NCBI RefSeq assembly: GCF_016827605.1
Contig: NZ_JAEPJQ010000001.1
Coordinates: forward strand, 124,001-188,000
Direction of reading: 5' to 3'
Source: Hyunsoonleella ulvae
GTDB taxonomy: Bacteria > Bacteroidota > Bacteroidia > Flavobacteriales > Flavobacteriaceae
Length of the DNA stretch: 64,000 bases
How positions within the stretch are numbered: the first letter of the stretch is position 1; each line of letters begins with the position of its first letter. The position numbers and the translations under genes are program-made. Positions 36,792-45,376 of the stretch are shown piece after piece. Below the pieces are notes generated by a model. That model saw nothing but the letters and a program-made list of their open reading frames with translations, was not told the DNA's origin and searched no databases.

Positions 36792-37844
36792 TTACTCTAT
36801 TCTTTTAAGTTTATTAACATCTAAAACCTTAACATTTCTACCTTCAATTTCAATAATACCTAAGTCCTTAAAATGCGAAAGTGTGCGTATAAGGCTTTCT
36901 GTTGCAACACCAGCTACACTTGCCAAATCGTTTCTTGAAATTCTTATGGACTCTTCGGGTTTTCGTCCCAGTTTTTCAGCAAATTTTAAAATAGTAATAG
37001 CCGTTCTTTTTTTCACAGAACTGTAAGCCATTTGCAATAATTGGCTTTTTATACCTGCCAAATCCTCATTAAGCAATTGTATAAGCTCTAAAGTTACTTG
37101 ATGGTTGCTACTTAGAAGTGTTTTAAATTCATCTCTTGGAATACCCAACAACACCGTTTCTTTAATGGCAGCAGCTGTTTCTTTATAGGTAGTACTTTGA
37201 TTAAAAGACGCATAACCAAATAAATCATCTTCTTTATATAACGAAGTGGTAAGGTCTTTCCCTTGATCATCAAATTGGTGGCATTTTACCAAACCTTTCT
37301 CTATAAGATAAATATGGTTGGAATGCTGCCCTTCTTCATATATGGTTTGCCCCTGTTTGAATTTATAGGTTTCGCCGTTATCATCAAAAAAATTCTTAAG
37401 GTCATTTAAATTTCTAATATCTTGAACCTCATTTACAGCTTCAACAGTTTCTTGTACTCTAATATCTTGTAAAATAGAGGCTTTAGCAAGCCTACTTTCA
37501 ATAGCACTAATTAATTCCTCTTCCTCGAAAGGTTTTGTAATATAATCGTCTGCGCCCAGATCCATACCCTTACGCACATCTTTGCGTTCTGTTTTAGCTG
37601 AAAGGAAAATAAAGGGAATGTACTTTGTATCTTCATATTTAGACAATCCTTCCAAAACACCATAACCATCCAGTTCTGGCATCATAATATCGCAAATTAT
37701 AATATCTGGAACAAAAGCTTTTGCACGCTCTAAACCTGCTTTACCATTTGGGGCAGTAACTACATTGTAACTAGATAACTCTAATAATTCTGCAGTGTTT
37801 TCCCTAAGAATTGTATCGTCCTCAATTAAAAGTATATTTTTCAT
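36792..37844 (-). CDS. receiver-Crp/Fnr fusion transcription regulator
   Basis: A 350-residue response regulator with an unusual output. Residues 1-120 are a CheY-like receiver: acidic pair in IEDD, phospho-acceptor Asp52 in IIICDIMMP, switch Thr/Ser in LSAKT and Lys in ITKPFEEEE. After a linker, residues about 150-270 form a cNMP-type sensor domain (YKFKQGQTIYEEGQHSNHIYLIEKGLVKC), and 280-350 an HTH_Crp domain (RISRNDLASVAGVATESLIRTLSHFKD). It thus joins in one chain what FixJ and FixK do separately. Its start overlaps the end of the PAS kinase gene by 4 bp (ATGA), so the two make a two-component pair. The likely target box is TGAY-N4-RTCA, found in five promoters nearby. Confidence 0.9.
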   Translation of the reverse strand: MKNILLIEDDTILRENTAELLELSSYNVVTAPNGKAGLERAKAFVPDIIICDIMMPELDGYGVLEGLSKYEDTKYIPFIFLSAKTERKDVRKGMDLGADDYITKPFEEEELISAIESRLAKASILQDIRVQETVEAVNEVQDIRNLNDLKNFFDDNGETYKFKQGQTIYEEGQHSNHIYLIEKGLVKCHQFDDQGKDLTTSLYKEDDLFGYASFNQSTTYKETAAAIKETVLLGIPRDEFKTLLSSNHQVTLELIQLLNEDLAGIKSQLLQMAYSSVKKRTAITILKFAEKLGRKPEESIRISRNDLASVAGVATESLIRTLSHFKDLGIIEIEGRNVKVLDVNKLKRIE

Positions 37845-39085
37845 GTATTGGCTTTGTTGGGTATTTGTATGGTAAATGTACTTCCTTTATGTTCTTCACT
37901 CTCAAAACTAATAATACCGCCTAAATTTTCTAAATGGCTCTTAACAATATTTAACCCTATACCGGTACCTTGAGTTAAAAGTGCGTTTTCTGCCCTAAAA
38001 TATCGATTGAATATTTGTTTTTGATCTGCTACAGGAATCCCTATACCTTTATCTGAAACCTTAAAAAACGTATAAGTTTTATCCTGCTTTATATCAATAT
38101 CTATAGTAGCTTCCTCTGGAGAATATTTTATGGCATTATGTACCAAGTTACTTAACGCCAACTCTACTATTTTCTCATCTTGATACAGTGATAGTTCATC
38201 AATATTATTAGGGTAATTAATATTTTGCCCCTCTTTAAGCAACATGTTTGCGTTGTAGATTACCTCATCCACGACTTTAGTTAATCGAAAAGAACCAAAC
38301 TTATATGTTACTTTTCCTGTCTCTAATTTCTCAACGGATAGAAAATCGTTTAAAATGTTATTTAGATAGTGTACTTTATCAGAGATCGTTTTTAGGTGCT
38401 TATCCCTCCTACTTTGTTGTTCTGTTAATTTATACTTCCCTAATAACATGACCGAAGTTAAAATACCACTTAATGGTGTTTTAAATTCATGGGACACCAG
38501 AGATAAAAACTTTGTTTTTAACTCATTAAGTTCCTTTTCTTTTTTGAGCGCATTACTTATTTTATTTTGAGCCTCTATACGTTTCCTTATTTCTACATCA
38601 CGCTTTTCGTTGGCTTTTTTTAAATCTTTAACCGTATCTGTTAGCTCTTTTGTTCTAAGAGCCACTTTCTTTTCCAGCTCATTGTTAAGCGCTTTTAAGG
38701 CATCTTCTTGCTTTTTTCGTTCCGTAATATCTATTACCAAGGCCATCACATAGGTTTCCCCGTTAATATTTAACGGGTTTAGCCCTGCTTCAACAGGAAA
38801 GGTATGACCATTTTTATGAGCACCGTGCAAATCCCGTCCACGCCCCATTTGCCGGCGCTTCTTCTGTTCCATAAAACCATCAACATGTTGGCTGTGATGC
38901 TTATGATATGCTGGAGGTATTAAAATATCTAAATGTTGATGTAATAATTCATTCTTGGAGTATCCAAACATGTATTCTGCAGAACTATTTACAGCTACAA
39001 TCTGTTGTGTATCATTAACCACAATAACGCCTTCTGAAACGGACTCAAAAAGTACATCAAAAACGTCTTTATCTTTTTGGAACAT
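37841..39085 (-). CDS. PAS-domain sensor histidine kinase (FixL-like)
   Basis: A 414-residue cytoplasmic kinase with no membrane segment. Domains: PAS (residues 8-125, ending ALVIDITERKKQ), a long coiled coil (125-190), HisKA with His199 in LSLVSHEFKTP, HATPase_c with N box LSNLVHNAIKY, DKGIGIP and GTGIGLNIV. The PAS segment AYHKHHSQHVDGFMEQ followed by MGRGRDLHGAHKNGHTFPVE aligns without gap to rhizobial FixL so that His64 matches the haem His and Arg84 the ligand-sensing Arg. However these residues also occur in many PAS domains that bind no haem, so oxygen sensing is only suggested. Its partner gene overlaps by 4 bp; the cbb3 maturation gene ccoI starts divergently 120 bp away. Confidence 0.88.
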   Translation of the reverse strand: MFQKDKDVFDVLFESVSEGVIVVNDTQQIVAVNSSAEYMFGYSKNELLHQHLDILIPPAYHKHHSQHVDGFMEQKKRRQMGRGRDLHGAHKNGHTFPVEAGLNPLNINGETYVMALVIDITERKKQEDALKALNNELEKKVALRTKELTDTVKDLKKANEKRDVEIRKRIEAQNKISNALKKEKELNELKTKFLSLVSHEFKTPLSGILTSVMLLGKYKLTEQQSRRDKHLKTISDKVHYLNNILNDFLSVEKLETGKVTYKFGSFRLTKVVDEVIYNANMLLKEGQNINYPNNIDELSLYQDEKIVELALSNLVHNAIKYSPEEATIDIDIKQDKTYTFFKVSDKGIGIPVADQKQIFNRYFRAENALLTQGTGIGLNIVKSHLENLGGIISFESEEHKGSTFTIQIPNKANT

Positions 39086-39134
39086 CTATTTTAAAAATAA
39101 ATTTTTCTAACCACATGCTGTAAAAATATATAAA

Positions 39135-39180
39135 TCATGATAGATATCATATTTTAAAATACATCAAATTAAAATATTTG
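39135..39180 (+). promoter_or_regulatory. ccoI promoter with FNR/CRP-type box
   Basis: Palindrome TGAT-AGAT-ATCA at 39138-39149 (with extended arms 39135-39152), centre 39143.5. A -7-like AATATTTG at 39173-39180 differs from TAnnTTTG only in the first base and lies exactly 29.5 bp downstream of the palindrome centre. The ATG of ccoI is 26 bp further on. On the minus strand the same spacing gives no -7 element, so the box serves ccoI rather than the divergent kinase. Confidence 0.7.
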
Positions 39181-39205
39181 CAAAAGGTAAAAATGAGCAA
39201 ATATT

Positions 39206-41692
39206 ATGGAAGCAAAAACATGTTTCCACTGTGGTTTAGATGCTACAACTTCAGGGATTATTTATGATAACAAATCGTTTTGCTGTAACGGGTGTAAAAC
39301 GGTTTACGAAATTTTTTCTGCAAACGACTTAACGTGTTACTACGATTTAGAGAATGCGCCAGGAGCTACTCCAAAGGAAATAGAGGGCAAATATAACTTC
39401 TTGGATAATGATAAAATCGTTGAAAGTTTGTTGGAGTTTAACGATGAAAACACACAAATAGTTACGCTTTATATCCCTCACATTCACTGTAGCTCCTGTA
39501 TTTGGATTTTAGAGAATTTAAATAAGTTACACCCATCGGTTAATTCGTCCATTGTAAACTTTGGAAAGAAAACCGTTCGTGTTAACTATAATACAAAAGA
39601 GATTTCTCTCAAGGCTCTTGTAAAGCTTTTAAGCAGTATTGGTTACGAACCCTTTATTAGCTTGGATGATTACAGTGTTGGACAAAAAAACGTAGACCGA
39701 TCTTTAATTTATAAACTGGGAATTGCTGGATTTGCTTTTGGCAACATTATGTTTTTGTCTTTTCCAGAGTATTTTCAGGTAAGTGGCTTTTGGATTGAAC
39801 AATACGCCCCTGTTTTCAGATGGCTCATGTTTACATTTTCGCTTCCCGTAGTGTTTTATTGTTCCAAAGATTATTTTATTTCCGCATATAAAGGCCTAAC
39901 ATCTAAATTATTAAATATAGATGTTCCCATTGCTTTGGGTATTACCGTACTATTTTTAAGAAGCACTACCGAAATAGTTTTTGATATTGGCACTGGTTTT
40001 TTTGATAGCCTATCGGGACTGGTATTCTTTCTGCTTTTAGGAAAGTTTTTCCAGAAAAAAACCTATAACTTCTTGTCGTTTGAACGGGATTACAAATCGT
40101 ACTTTCCCATCGGGATTACTAAAATAAACAATAAAGGTAAAGAGGAAGCCATACAGGTGTACGATATTAAGAAAGGAGATAGACTTTTGATTAGAAACCA
40201 AGAACTGATTCCTGTAGACTGCATTTTGATAAATGGTAATGCCAGAATCGACTATAGTTTTGTTACTGGAGAATCAGATGCAGTTTCTAAACAATCTGGA
40301 GCTAAACTTTTTGCCGGTGGTAAACAAACCGAGGGCAGTATTGAAGTGGATGTTTTAAAAACTGTTGAACAAAGTTATTTAACCCAATTGTGGAGTAATG
40401 ATGTGTTTAACAAAAATAAGGAAGATGGATTTACAACCCTAACCAATAGTATTAGTAAACGGTTCACAGTTGCAGTGCTGAGTATCGCTATAATAGCAAC
40501 AGGTTACTGGTTAATAGTAGATAGTTCTAAAGCACTAAATGTATTTACTGCGGTGTTGATTATTGCTTGCCCTTGCGCTATCGCCTTAGCTGCTCCATTT
40601 ACCTTTGGAAACCTATTACGGATTTTTGGCAAACTAAAATTCTACGCTAAAAATGCTTCAGTGATTGAACAATTAGCAGCGATTGATACCATCATCTTTG
40701 ATAAAACAGGAACTATTACCGCCAATAAAGAAACTGCTATTACTTATGAAGGTACCGAACTTTCTAAAGCCGAAGAAATCCTTTTAAAAAGTTCGTTACG
40801 CAATTCTAACCATCCTTTAAGCAGATCGCTATACACGCTTTTAGAAGACAACAATATTTTGACTTTAGATGATTACCAAGAGCATATAGGAAAAGGCATT
40901 GCGGCCAAACATAACGACCATTCCATTAAAATAGGATCTGCACCTTTTGTAGGTTACACTTCAGAAAGTACTACGCTAAACACGGCTGTTCATGTAAGTA
41001 CTAATAACACATACAAAGGCAAATTTACCTTTTATAATAAGTATAGGAAAGGACTATCTAAATTATTTAATAGACTTAAAAAAGACTATGATTTGGTTAT
41101 TTTATCTGGTGACAATGCTGGGGAACGAGAGAACCTAACCAAACTATTACCTGCAAAAACAAAACTATTCTTTAATCAGAAACCTGAGGACAAATTAGAA
41201 TATATAAAGCATCATCAAACTTCTGGTGCAAAAGTATTGATGGTTGGAGACGGATTAAACGATGCTGGTGCATTGGCACAAAGTGATGTTGGTATTGCCA
41301 TTTCTGAGAATGTAAATGTATTTTCGCCCGCCTGCGATGCCATATTGGATGCTACAAAGTTTAATCAATTGTACAGCTTTATCAAGGCTTCCAAACAAGC
41401 AATAACCATTATTAAATGGAGTTTTGTACTATCGTTTATCTATAATGCCATAGGGCTTTATTTTGCAGTAACAGGACAACTGGCTCCTGTAGTAGCTGCT
41501 ATTTTAATGCCTTTAAGTTCTATTAGTATTGTAGCATTTACGACGGTTTGCACAAATCTAATAGCTCCAAAAGCCCCTCCTTACCTCCCCAGAGGGGAGG
41601 TACACTCAACACCTAAAAATAAGATTAGCAAAAAATCTAAAATTAATGTTGTTGAAAGCAAAGTCAGTAACCTTAGAGTTAAGCATGAGTAA
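39206..41692 (+). CDS. ccoI: copper-type P1B ATPase CcoI for cbb3 oxidase
   Basis: An 828-residue heavy-metal P-type ATPase that pumps copper out of the cytoplasm for the active site of cbb3 oxidase. The N-terminus has an extra Cys-rich metal finger (Cys6, Cys9, Cys26, Cys27, Cys30), then an HMA domain with CSSC (Cys95, Cys98), eight membrane helices with the CPC motif at 455-457, phosphorylation site DKTG at Asp499 and hinge GDGLNDAGAL. This is the CcoI/FixI layout of Bacteroidetes. Odd: the tail after the last helix, from residue 787 (APKAPPYLPRGEVHS), is encoded by an interspersed palindromic repeat and ends in a Lys-rich, low-complexity stretch of about 30 residues. Confidence 0.95.
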   Translation: MEAKTCFHCGLDATTSGIIYDNKSFCCNGCKTVYEIFSANDLTCYYDLENAPGATPKEIEGKYNFLDNDKIVESLLEFNDENTQIVTLYIPHIHCSSCIWILENLNKLHPSVNSSIVNFGKKTVRVNYNTKEISLKALVKLLSSIGYEPFISLDDYSVGQKNVDRSLIYKLGIAGFAFGNIMFLSFPEYFQVSGFWIEQYAPVFRWLMFTFSLPVVFYCSKDYFISAYKGLTSKLLNIDVPIALGITVLFLRSTTEIVFDIGTGFFDSLSGLVFFLLLGKFFQKKTYNFLSFERDYKSYFPIGITKINNKGKEEAIQVYDIKKGDRLLIRNQELIPVDCILINGNARIDYSFVTGESDAVSKQSGAKLFAGGKQTEGSIEVDVLKTVEQSYLTQLWSNDVFNKNKEDGFTTLTNSISKRFTVAVLSIAIIATGYWLIVDSSKALNVFTAVLIIACPCAIALAAPFTFGNLLRIFGKLKFYAKNASVIEQLAAIDTIIFDKTGTITANKETAITYEGTELSKAEEILLKSSLRNSNHPLSRSLYTLLEDNNILTLDDYQEHIGKGIAAKHNDHSIKIGSAPFVGYTSESTTLNTAVHVSTNNTYKGKFTFYNKYRKGLSKLFNRLKKDYDLVILSGDNAGERENLTKLLPAKTKLFFNQKPEDKLEYIKHHQTSGAKVLMVGDGLNDAGALAQSDVGIAISENVNVFSPACDAILDATKFNQLYSFIKASKQAITIIKWSFVLSFIYNAIGLYFAVTGQLAPVVAAILMPLSSISIVAFTTVCTNLIAPKAPPYLPRGEVHSTPKNKISKKSKINVVESKVSNLRVKHE

Positions 41693-41742
41693 ATACGAAA
41701 GTTTTTCCTCCCCTATGGGGAGGTCAGGTGGTGCCTCTTTTT
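41571..41742. repeat. paired inverted palindromic repeats, one copy inside the ccoI 3' end
   Basis: Copy 41571-41605 (CCTCCCC 41584-41590, loop AGA, GGGGAGG 41594-41600) is translated as part of CcoI. Copy 41703-41738 (CCTCCCC 41707-41713, loop TAT, GGGGAGG 41717-41723, tail tcaggtggtgcctc) in the opposite orientation follows the stop codon by 10 bp. Between them are about 97 bp that now code the new CcoI tail. Confidence 0.78.
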
Positions 41743-41750
41743 TTCATGAA

Positions 41751-41796
41751 ACATGACAAATATCATCTTTTAAGAATAAGTATGAAAGTACTTTTG
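41751..41796 (+). promoter_or_regulatory. ccoS-NO-Q-P promoter with FNR/CRP-type box
   Basis: Palindrome TGAC-AAAT-ATCA at 41754-41765, centre 41759.5, and an exact -7 element TACTTTTG at 41789-41796, 29.5 bp downstream of the centre. ATG of ccoS follows 20 bp later. It lies 13 bp after the right palindromic repeat copy. Confidence 0.82.
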
Positions 41797-41816
41797 AGCC
41801 ATAACTTCAAATAGGT

Positions 41817-42002
41817 ATGAGCGTTATATATATTTTACTTGCTGTGAGCATATTAGTTGCTGTGGCGTTTTTTATAGTATTTGTTATTGCTGTTAAAAAA
41901 GGACAGTTTGATGACAGCTATACCCCATCGGTACGCATGTTATTTGAAGACGAACTTGTAAAGAATAAAACCAATAAAACAATACTAACCAAAGAAGAAT
42001 AA
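41817..42002 (+). CDS. ccoS: cbb3 oxidase maturation protein CcoS
   Basis: A 61-residue single-pass membrane protein: hydrophobic helix at residues 3-26 (IYILLAVSILVAVAFFIVFV) then QFDDSYTPSVRMLFEDE, which is the CcoS signature QFDDxxxPxxRMLxDD. CcoS is needed to insert cofactors into cbb3 oxidase. It is the first gene after the FNR-box promoter and precedes the fused ccoNO gene by 9 bp. Confidence 0.9.
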   Translation: MSVIYILLAVSILVAVAFFIVFVIAVKKGQFDDSYTPSVRMLFEDELVKNKTNKTILTKEE

Positions 42003-42011
42003 TACATTATT

Positions 42012-44195
42012 ATGGAAGTTCAACAATTTCATTACGATAATAAAATCGTTACTAAATTTATCTACGCTACCATTGTTTTTGGGGTAGTAGGGATGGTGGT
42101 AGGTTTACTACTTGCTTTTATGTTTCTGTTCCCGAATTTAACTGATGGTATCTCCTGGTTAAGTTTTGGACGTTTACGCCCCTTACATACCAATGCCGTG
42201 ATTTTCGCCTTTGTTGGGAATGCCATGTTTGCTGGAGTTTACTACTCGTTACAACGCTTGCTAAAAACACGTATGGCGAGTGATATGTTGAGTAACATCA
42301 ACTTCTGGGGATGGCAACTTATTATTGTTGCTGCAGCCATTACACTGCCACTAGGCATTACCACCTCTAAAGAATATGCCGAACTGGAATGGCCCATTGA
42401 TATTGCCATTGCATTGGTTTGGGTAGTTTTTGGTGTGAATATGATTTGGACCATCTTAAAACGTCGTCAACGTCACTTGTATGTAGCCGTTTGGTTTTAT
42501 ATCGCCACGTTTGTTACAGTAGCTGTACTACATATTTTTAATAGTTTAGAATTACCCGTAAGCGGATTAAAAAGTTACTCCGTTTATGCTGGTGTCCAGG
42601 ATGCCCTAGTACAATGGTGGTATGGGCATAATGCTGTAGCGTTCTTCTTAACAACGCCGTTCTTGGGACTGATGTATTACTTTGTACCAAAAGCTGCTAA
42701 CAGACCGGTGTATTCTTACAGACTATCTATAGTACACTTCTGGTCGTTAATCTTTATATACATTTGGGCAGGACCACATCACTTATTATATACCGCTTTA
42801 CCAGATTGGGCACAAAATTTAGGTGTTACCTTTTCCGTGATGCTATTGATGCCATCTTGGGGCGGTATGATAAACGGATTGTTAACTTTACGTGGTGCAT
42901 GGGACAAAGTACGTACAGATCCTGTTTTAAAATTTATGGTGGTAGCCATTACGGGTTACGGTATGGCAACCTTTGAAGGCCCTACTCTATCTCTTAAAAC
43001 TGTAAATGCGATGGCCCACTTTACCGATTGGATTATAGCGCACGTACACGTTGGTGCTCTGGCATGGAATGGGTTTATGGCATTTGGTATGATTTATTAC
43101 CTCGTACCCCGATTATTTAAAACCAAGCTCTACTCTCTAGGAATGGCTAATCTACATTTCTGGTTAGGAACCTTGGGTATTATAATATATGCACTTCCTA
43201 TGTATATGGCTGGCTTCACTCAATGGGCTATGTGGAAACAATTTAACCCAGATGGTACTTTAGTATATGGCAACTTCTTGGAAACAGTCACGGAAATAGT
43301 GCCTCTTTATTGGATGCGTGCTATTGGGGGCACACTTTACATCGTCGGCATGCTGGTTTTAGTTGTTAATGTTATAGCTACTATAAGAAGTGGTAGTAAA
43401 GTACAGGATGAATTGGCAGAAGCTCCGGCTCTTGAGCGCGTTTCCAAAAGACGAATTGCTAGTGAAGGTTGGCATACATGGTTAGAAAGAAGACCTATTA
43501 AACTAACCATTTTTGCAACAATTGCCATATTAATTGGAGGTATTATACAAATTGTACCAACAATAATGGTAAAATCTAATATTCCGACTATAGCAAGTGT
43601 GAAACCTTATACACCTTTGGAATTAGAAGGTAGAGATATTTACATTCGTGAAGGTTGTGTAGGCTGTCATTCCCAAATGATTCGACCATTTAGAGATGAA
43701 GTTGAACGTTATGGTGAATACTCTAAGGCTGGTGAGTATGTATACGACCATCCATTCTTATGGGGTAGTAAACGCACAGGTCCAGACCTACACCGTATTG
43801 GCGGCAAGTATTCTGACAACTGGCACTTTAACCATATGTACGACCCACAAAGCACCTCATCAGGTTCTATTATGCCACGTTACCAATGGCTGATTAAAAA
43901 TGAATTGGACAAATCCCAAACCGAATCTAAAATGGAAACCATGGTATCGCTTGGTGTTCCTTATTCAGACGAGGACATCGCGAACGCACAACAAAGTATG
44001 TTAGAACAGGGCAAACTAATTGAAGAAAACTTATACAGTGATCCTGATTTTACCAGCACTTATGAAGCAGATAAAAAAGCTGCTGCAGCCAGTGGAGTAC
44101 CATTTGTAGAAATGAAAAACAGAGAGATTGTGGCCTTAATTGCTTATCTGCAACGTTTGGGTACAGATATTAAAGTAGAGACAGCTCAAAAATAA
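42012..44195 (+). CDS. ccoNO: cbb3-type cytochrome c oxidase fused subunits I and II (CcoN-CcoO)
   Basis: A 727-residue membrane protein. Residues 1 to about 480 are subunit I with twelve helices and the haem/copper histidines (RPLHTNAVIFAFVGNAMF near the start, WYGHNAVAFFLTTPFLG, AGPHHLLYTALPDWAQ, IAHVHVGALAWNGF). Residues about 500-727 are the mono-haem subunit II: a membrane anchor, then CVGCHSQ with haem c ligands Cys549, Cys552, His553, and the axial Met in SIMPRYQW. The N-O fusion is the usual form in Bacteroidetes. It reduces oxygen with high affinity and pumps protons; Glu and Lys of the proton channel were not traced. Confidence 0.96.
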   Translation: MEVQQFHYDNKIVTKFIYATIVFGVVGMVVGLLLAFMFLFPNLTDGISWLSFGRLRPLHTNAVIFAFVGNAMFAGVYYSLQRLLKTRMASDMLSNINFWGWQLIIVAAAITLPLGITTSKEYAELEWPIDIAIALVWVVFGVNMIWTILKRRQRHLYVAVWFYIATFVTVAVLHIFNSLELPVSGLKSYSVYAGVQDALVQWWYGHNAVAFFLTTPFLGLMYYFVPKAANRPVYSYRLSIVHFWSLIFIYIWAGPHHLLYTALPDWAQNLGVTFSVMLLMPSWGGMINGLLTLRGAWDKVRTDPVLKFMVVAITGYGMATFEGPTLSLKTVNAMAHFTDWIIAHVHVGALAWNGFMAFGMIYYLVPRLFKTKLYSLGMANLHFWLGTLGIIIYALPMYMAGFTQWAMWKQFNPDGTLVYGNFLETVTEIVPLYWMRAIGGTLYIVGMLVLVVNVIATIRSGSKVQDELAEAPALERVSKRRIASEGWHTWLERRPIKLTIFATIAILIGGIIQIVPTIMVKSNIPTIASVKPYTPLELEGRDIYIREGCVGCHSQMIRPFRDEVERYGEYSKAGEYVYDHPFLWGSKRTGPDLHRIGGKYSDNWHFNHMYDPQSTSSGSIMPRYQWLIKNELDKSQTESKMETMVSLGVPYSDEDIANAQQSMLEQGKLIEENLYSDPDFTSTYEADKKAAAASGVPFVEMKNREIVALIAYLQRLGTDIKVETAQK

Positions 44196-44213
44196 CCCAA
44201 TAAGCAAAATATC

Positions 44214-44399
44214 ATGTTAAAATTTGTAAAAAAACATATGGAGAGCATCACAGGTATAGAAATCTATCCTATTATTTCACTGCTCATCTTTTTTATCTTT
44301 TTCGTAGCACTTTTTTGGTGGGTTGTAACCGCTAAGAAAGATTATATAAAAACAGTTAGTAACATACCATTAGACAACCAAAATAACGACATATTATGA
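44214..44399 (+). CDS. ccoQ: small cbb3 subunit CcoQ-like
   Basis: A 61-residue single-pass membrane protein (helix about residues 20-42, IYPIISLLIFFIFFVALFWW) with a short charged tail. Position between ccoNO and ccoP, size and topology fit CcoQ, which stabilises the oxidase; there is little conserved sequence, so the call rests on context. Its stop overlaps the ATG of ccoP by 4 bp. Confidence 0.8.
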   Translation: MLKFVKKHMESITGIEIYPIISLLIFFIFFVALFWWVVTAKKDYIKTVSNIPLDNQNNDIL

Positions 44400-45334
44400 G
44401 ACAGTTAGTTCCATCTTGGATTCGCGTTCCTGTTGTATTCTTTATCATTTTTGGAGCAGTTGAATTCTTTGTAGATTCTGGCGAGAAACCAGCATTTATT
44501 GAATATCCAGTAGTACTATTATTTCTCTTATTAGTATTGTTGATTCTAATTGCCATTGAAGCCATTGTTGGCGCATTAGAAAATGTAATGCTTCATAAAT
44601 TAGACGAGGAAGCTAAAGCAGGTTTCTTAGCCGAAAAGGAAAAAGCGTACCAGTTTACTTGGCTAAAAACTACTTACAAAACCCTTCTGGGACAAAAACC
44701 CATTGAGGAAGAAGGCGAAATTATATTAGACCATAATTACGATGGCATTAAAGAACTTGATAATAATTTACCACCATGGTGGCTATATGGCTTCTACATC
44801 AGCATAGCATTTGCTGCGATTTATTTGGTAAGGTTTCATGTATTTGATGGCGATACGCAATTAGATGAATTGGAAACTGAATTAGCTGAAGCCAGAATTG
44901 AAATTGAAGCATACAAAAAAACGGCCAAAGACTTAGTAGATGTAAATACTGTAGTTATGCTTACAGAAGCAGATGATTTAAAAACAGGTAAGTCCATCTT
45001 TGAAACCAACTGTGTGGCCTGCCACATGGCAGATGGTGGCGGTGGCATTGGGCCAAACTTAACAGATAAACACTGGATTCTTGGTGGAGGTATTAAAAAC
45101 GTATTTAATACTATTTCAGAAGGTGGTCGTTCGGGTAAAGGTATGATTCCTTGGAAAGCACAATTAAAACCATCACAAATAGCTAAAGTAGCAAGTTATG
45201 TACTCACATTACAAGGTACAACTCCCGCAAATCCAAAAGCTGCCGAAGGCGATATTTGGGTAGATGAAAGTGAAGAAATAACCACTGAAGATAATCCTGA
45301 AACACCAACCACTGAAGCTGTTGGTACAGAATAA
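44396..45334 (+). CDS. ccoP: cbb3 oxidase subunit III CcoP with one haem c
   Basis: A 312-residue membrane-anchored cytochrome c. It has two hydrophobic segments near the N-terminus, the characteristic DNNLPPWWLYGFYISIAFA helix of CcoP, a coiled region and one cytochrome c domain with Cys206, Cys209 and His210 (CVACHMADGGGGIGPNLTD) and a Met in GMIPWK. Classical proteobacterial CcoP has two haem c domains; here the second CxxCH is absent, as in several Bacteroidetes. The C-terminus is acidic. It passes electrons from a soluble donor to the CcoO haem. Confidence 0.93.
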   Translation: MRQLVPSWIRVPVVFFIIFGAVEFFVDSGEKPAFIEYPVVLLFLLLVLLILIAIEAIVGALENVMLHKLDEEAKAGFLAEKEKAYQFTWLKTTYKTLLGQKPIEEEGEIILDHNYDGIKELDNNLPPWWLYGFYISIAFAAIYLVRFHVFDGDTQLDELETELAEARIEIEAYKKTAKDLVDVNTVVMLTEADDLKTGKSIFETNCVACHMADGGGGIGPNLTDKHWILGGGIKNVFNTISEGGRSGKGMIPWKAQLKPSQIAKVASYVLTLQGTTPANPKAAEGDIWVDESEEITTEDNPETPTTEAVGTE

Positions 45335-45376
45335 ACATACAACTTCAAAACTAAATTAAACTAAACTTTTGAAGAC

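Noticed and set aside
37841-39085. Firm assignment of the kinase as haem-binding FixL
   Set aside because: The His and Arg that match FixL are shared by many PAS domains without haem; only a possible oxygen sensor is claimed.
39107-39114. ccoI box also serving the divergent PAS kinase
   Set aside because: The position where a -7 element should stand on the minus strand has no match (GTGGTTAG).
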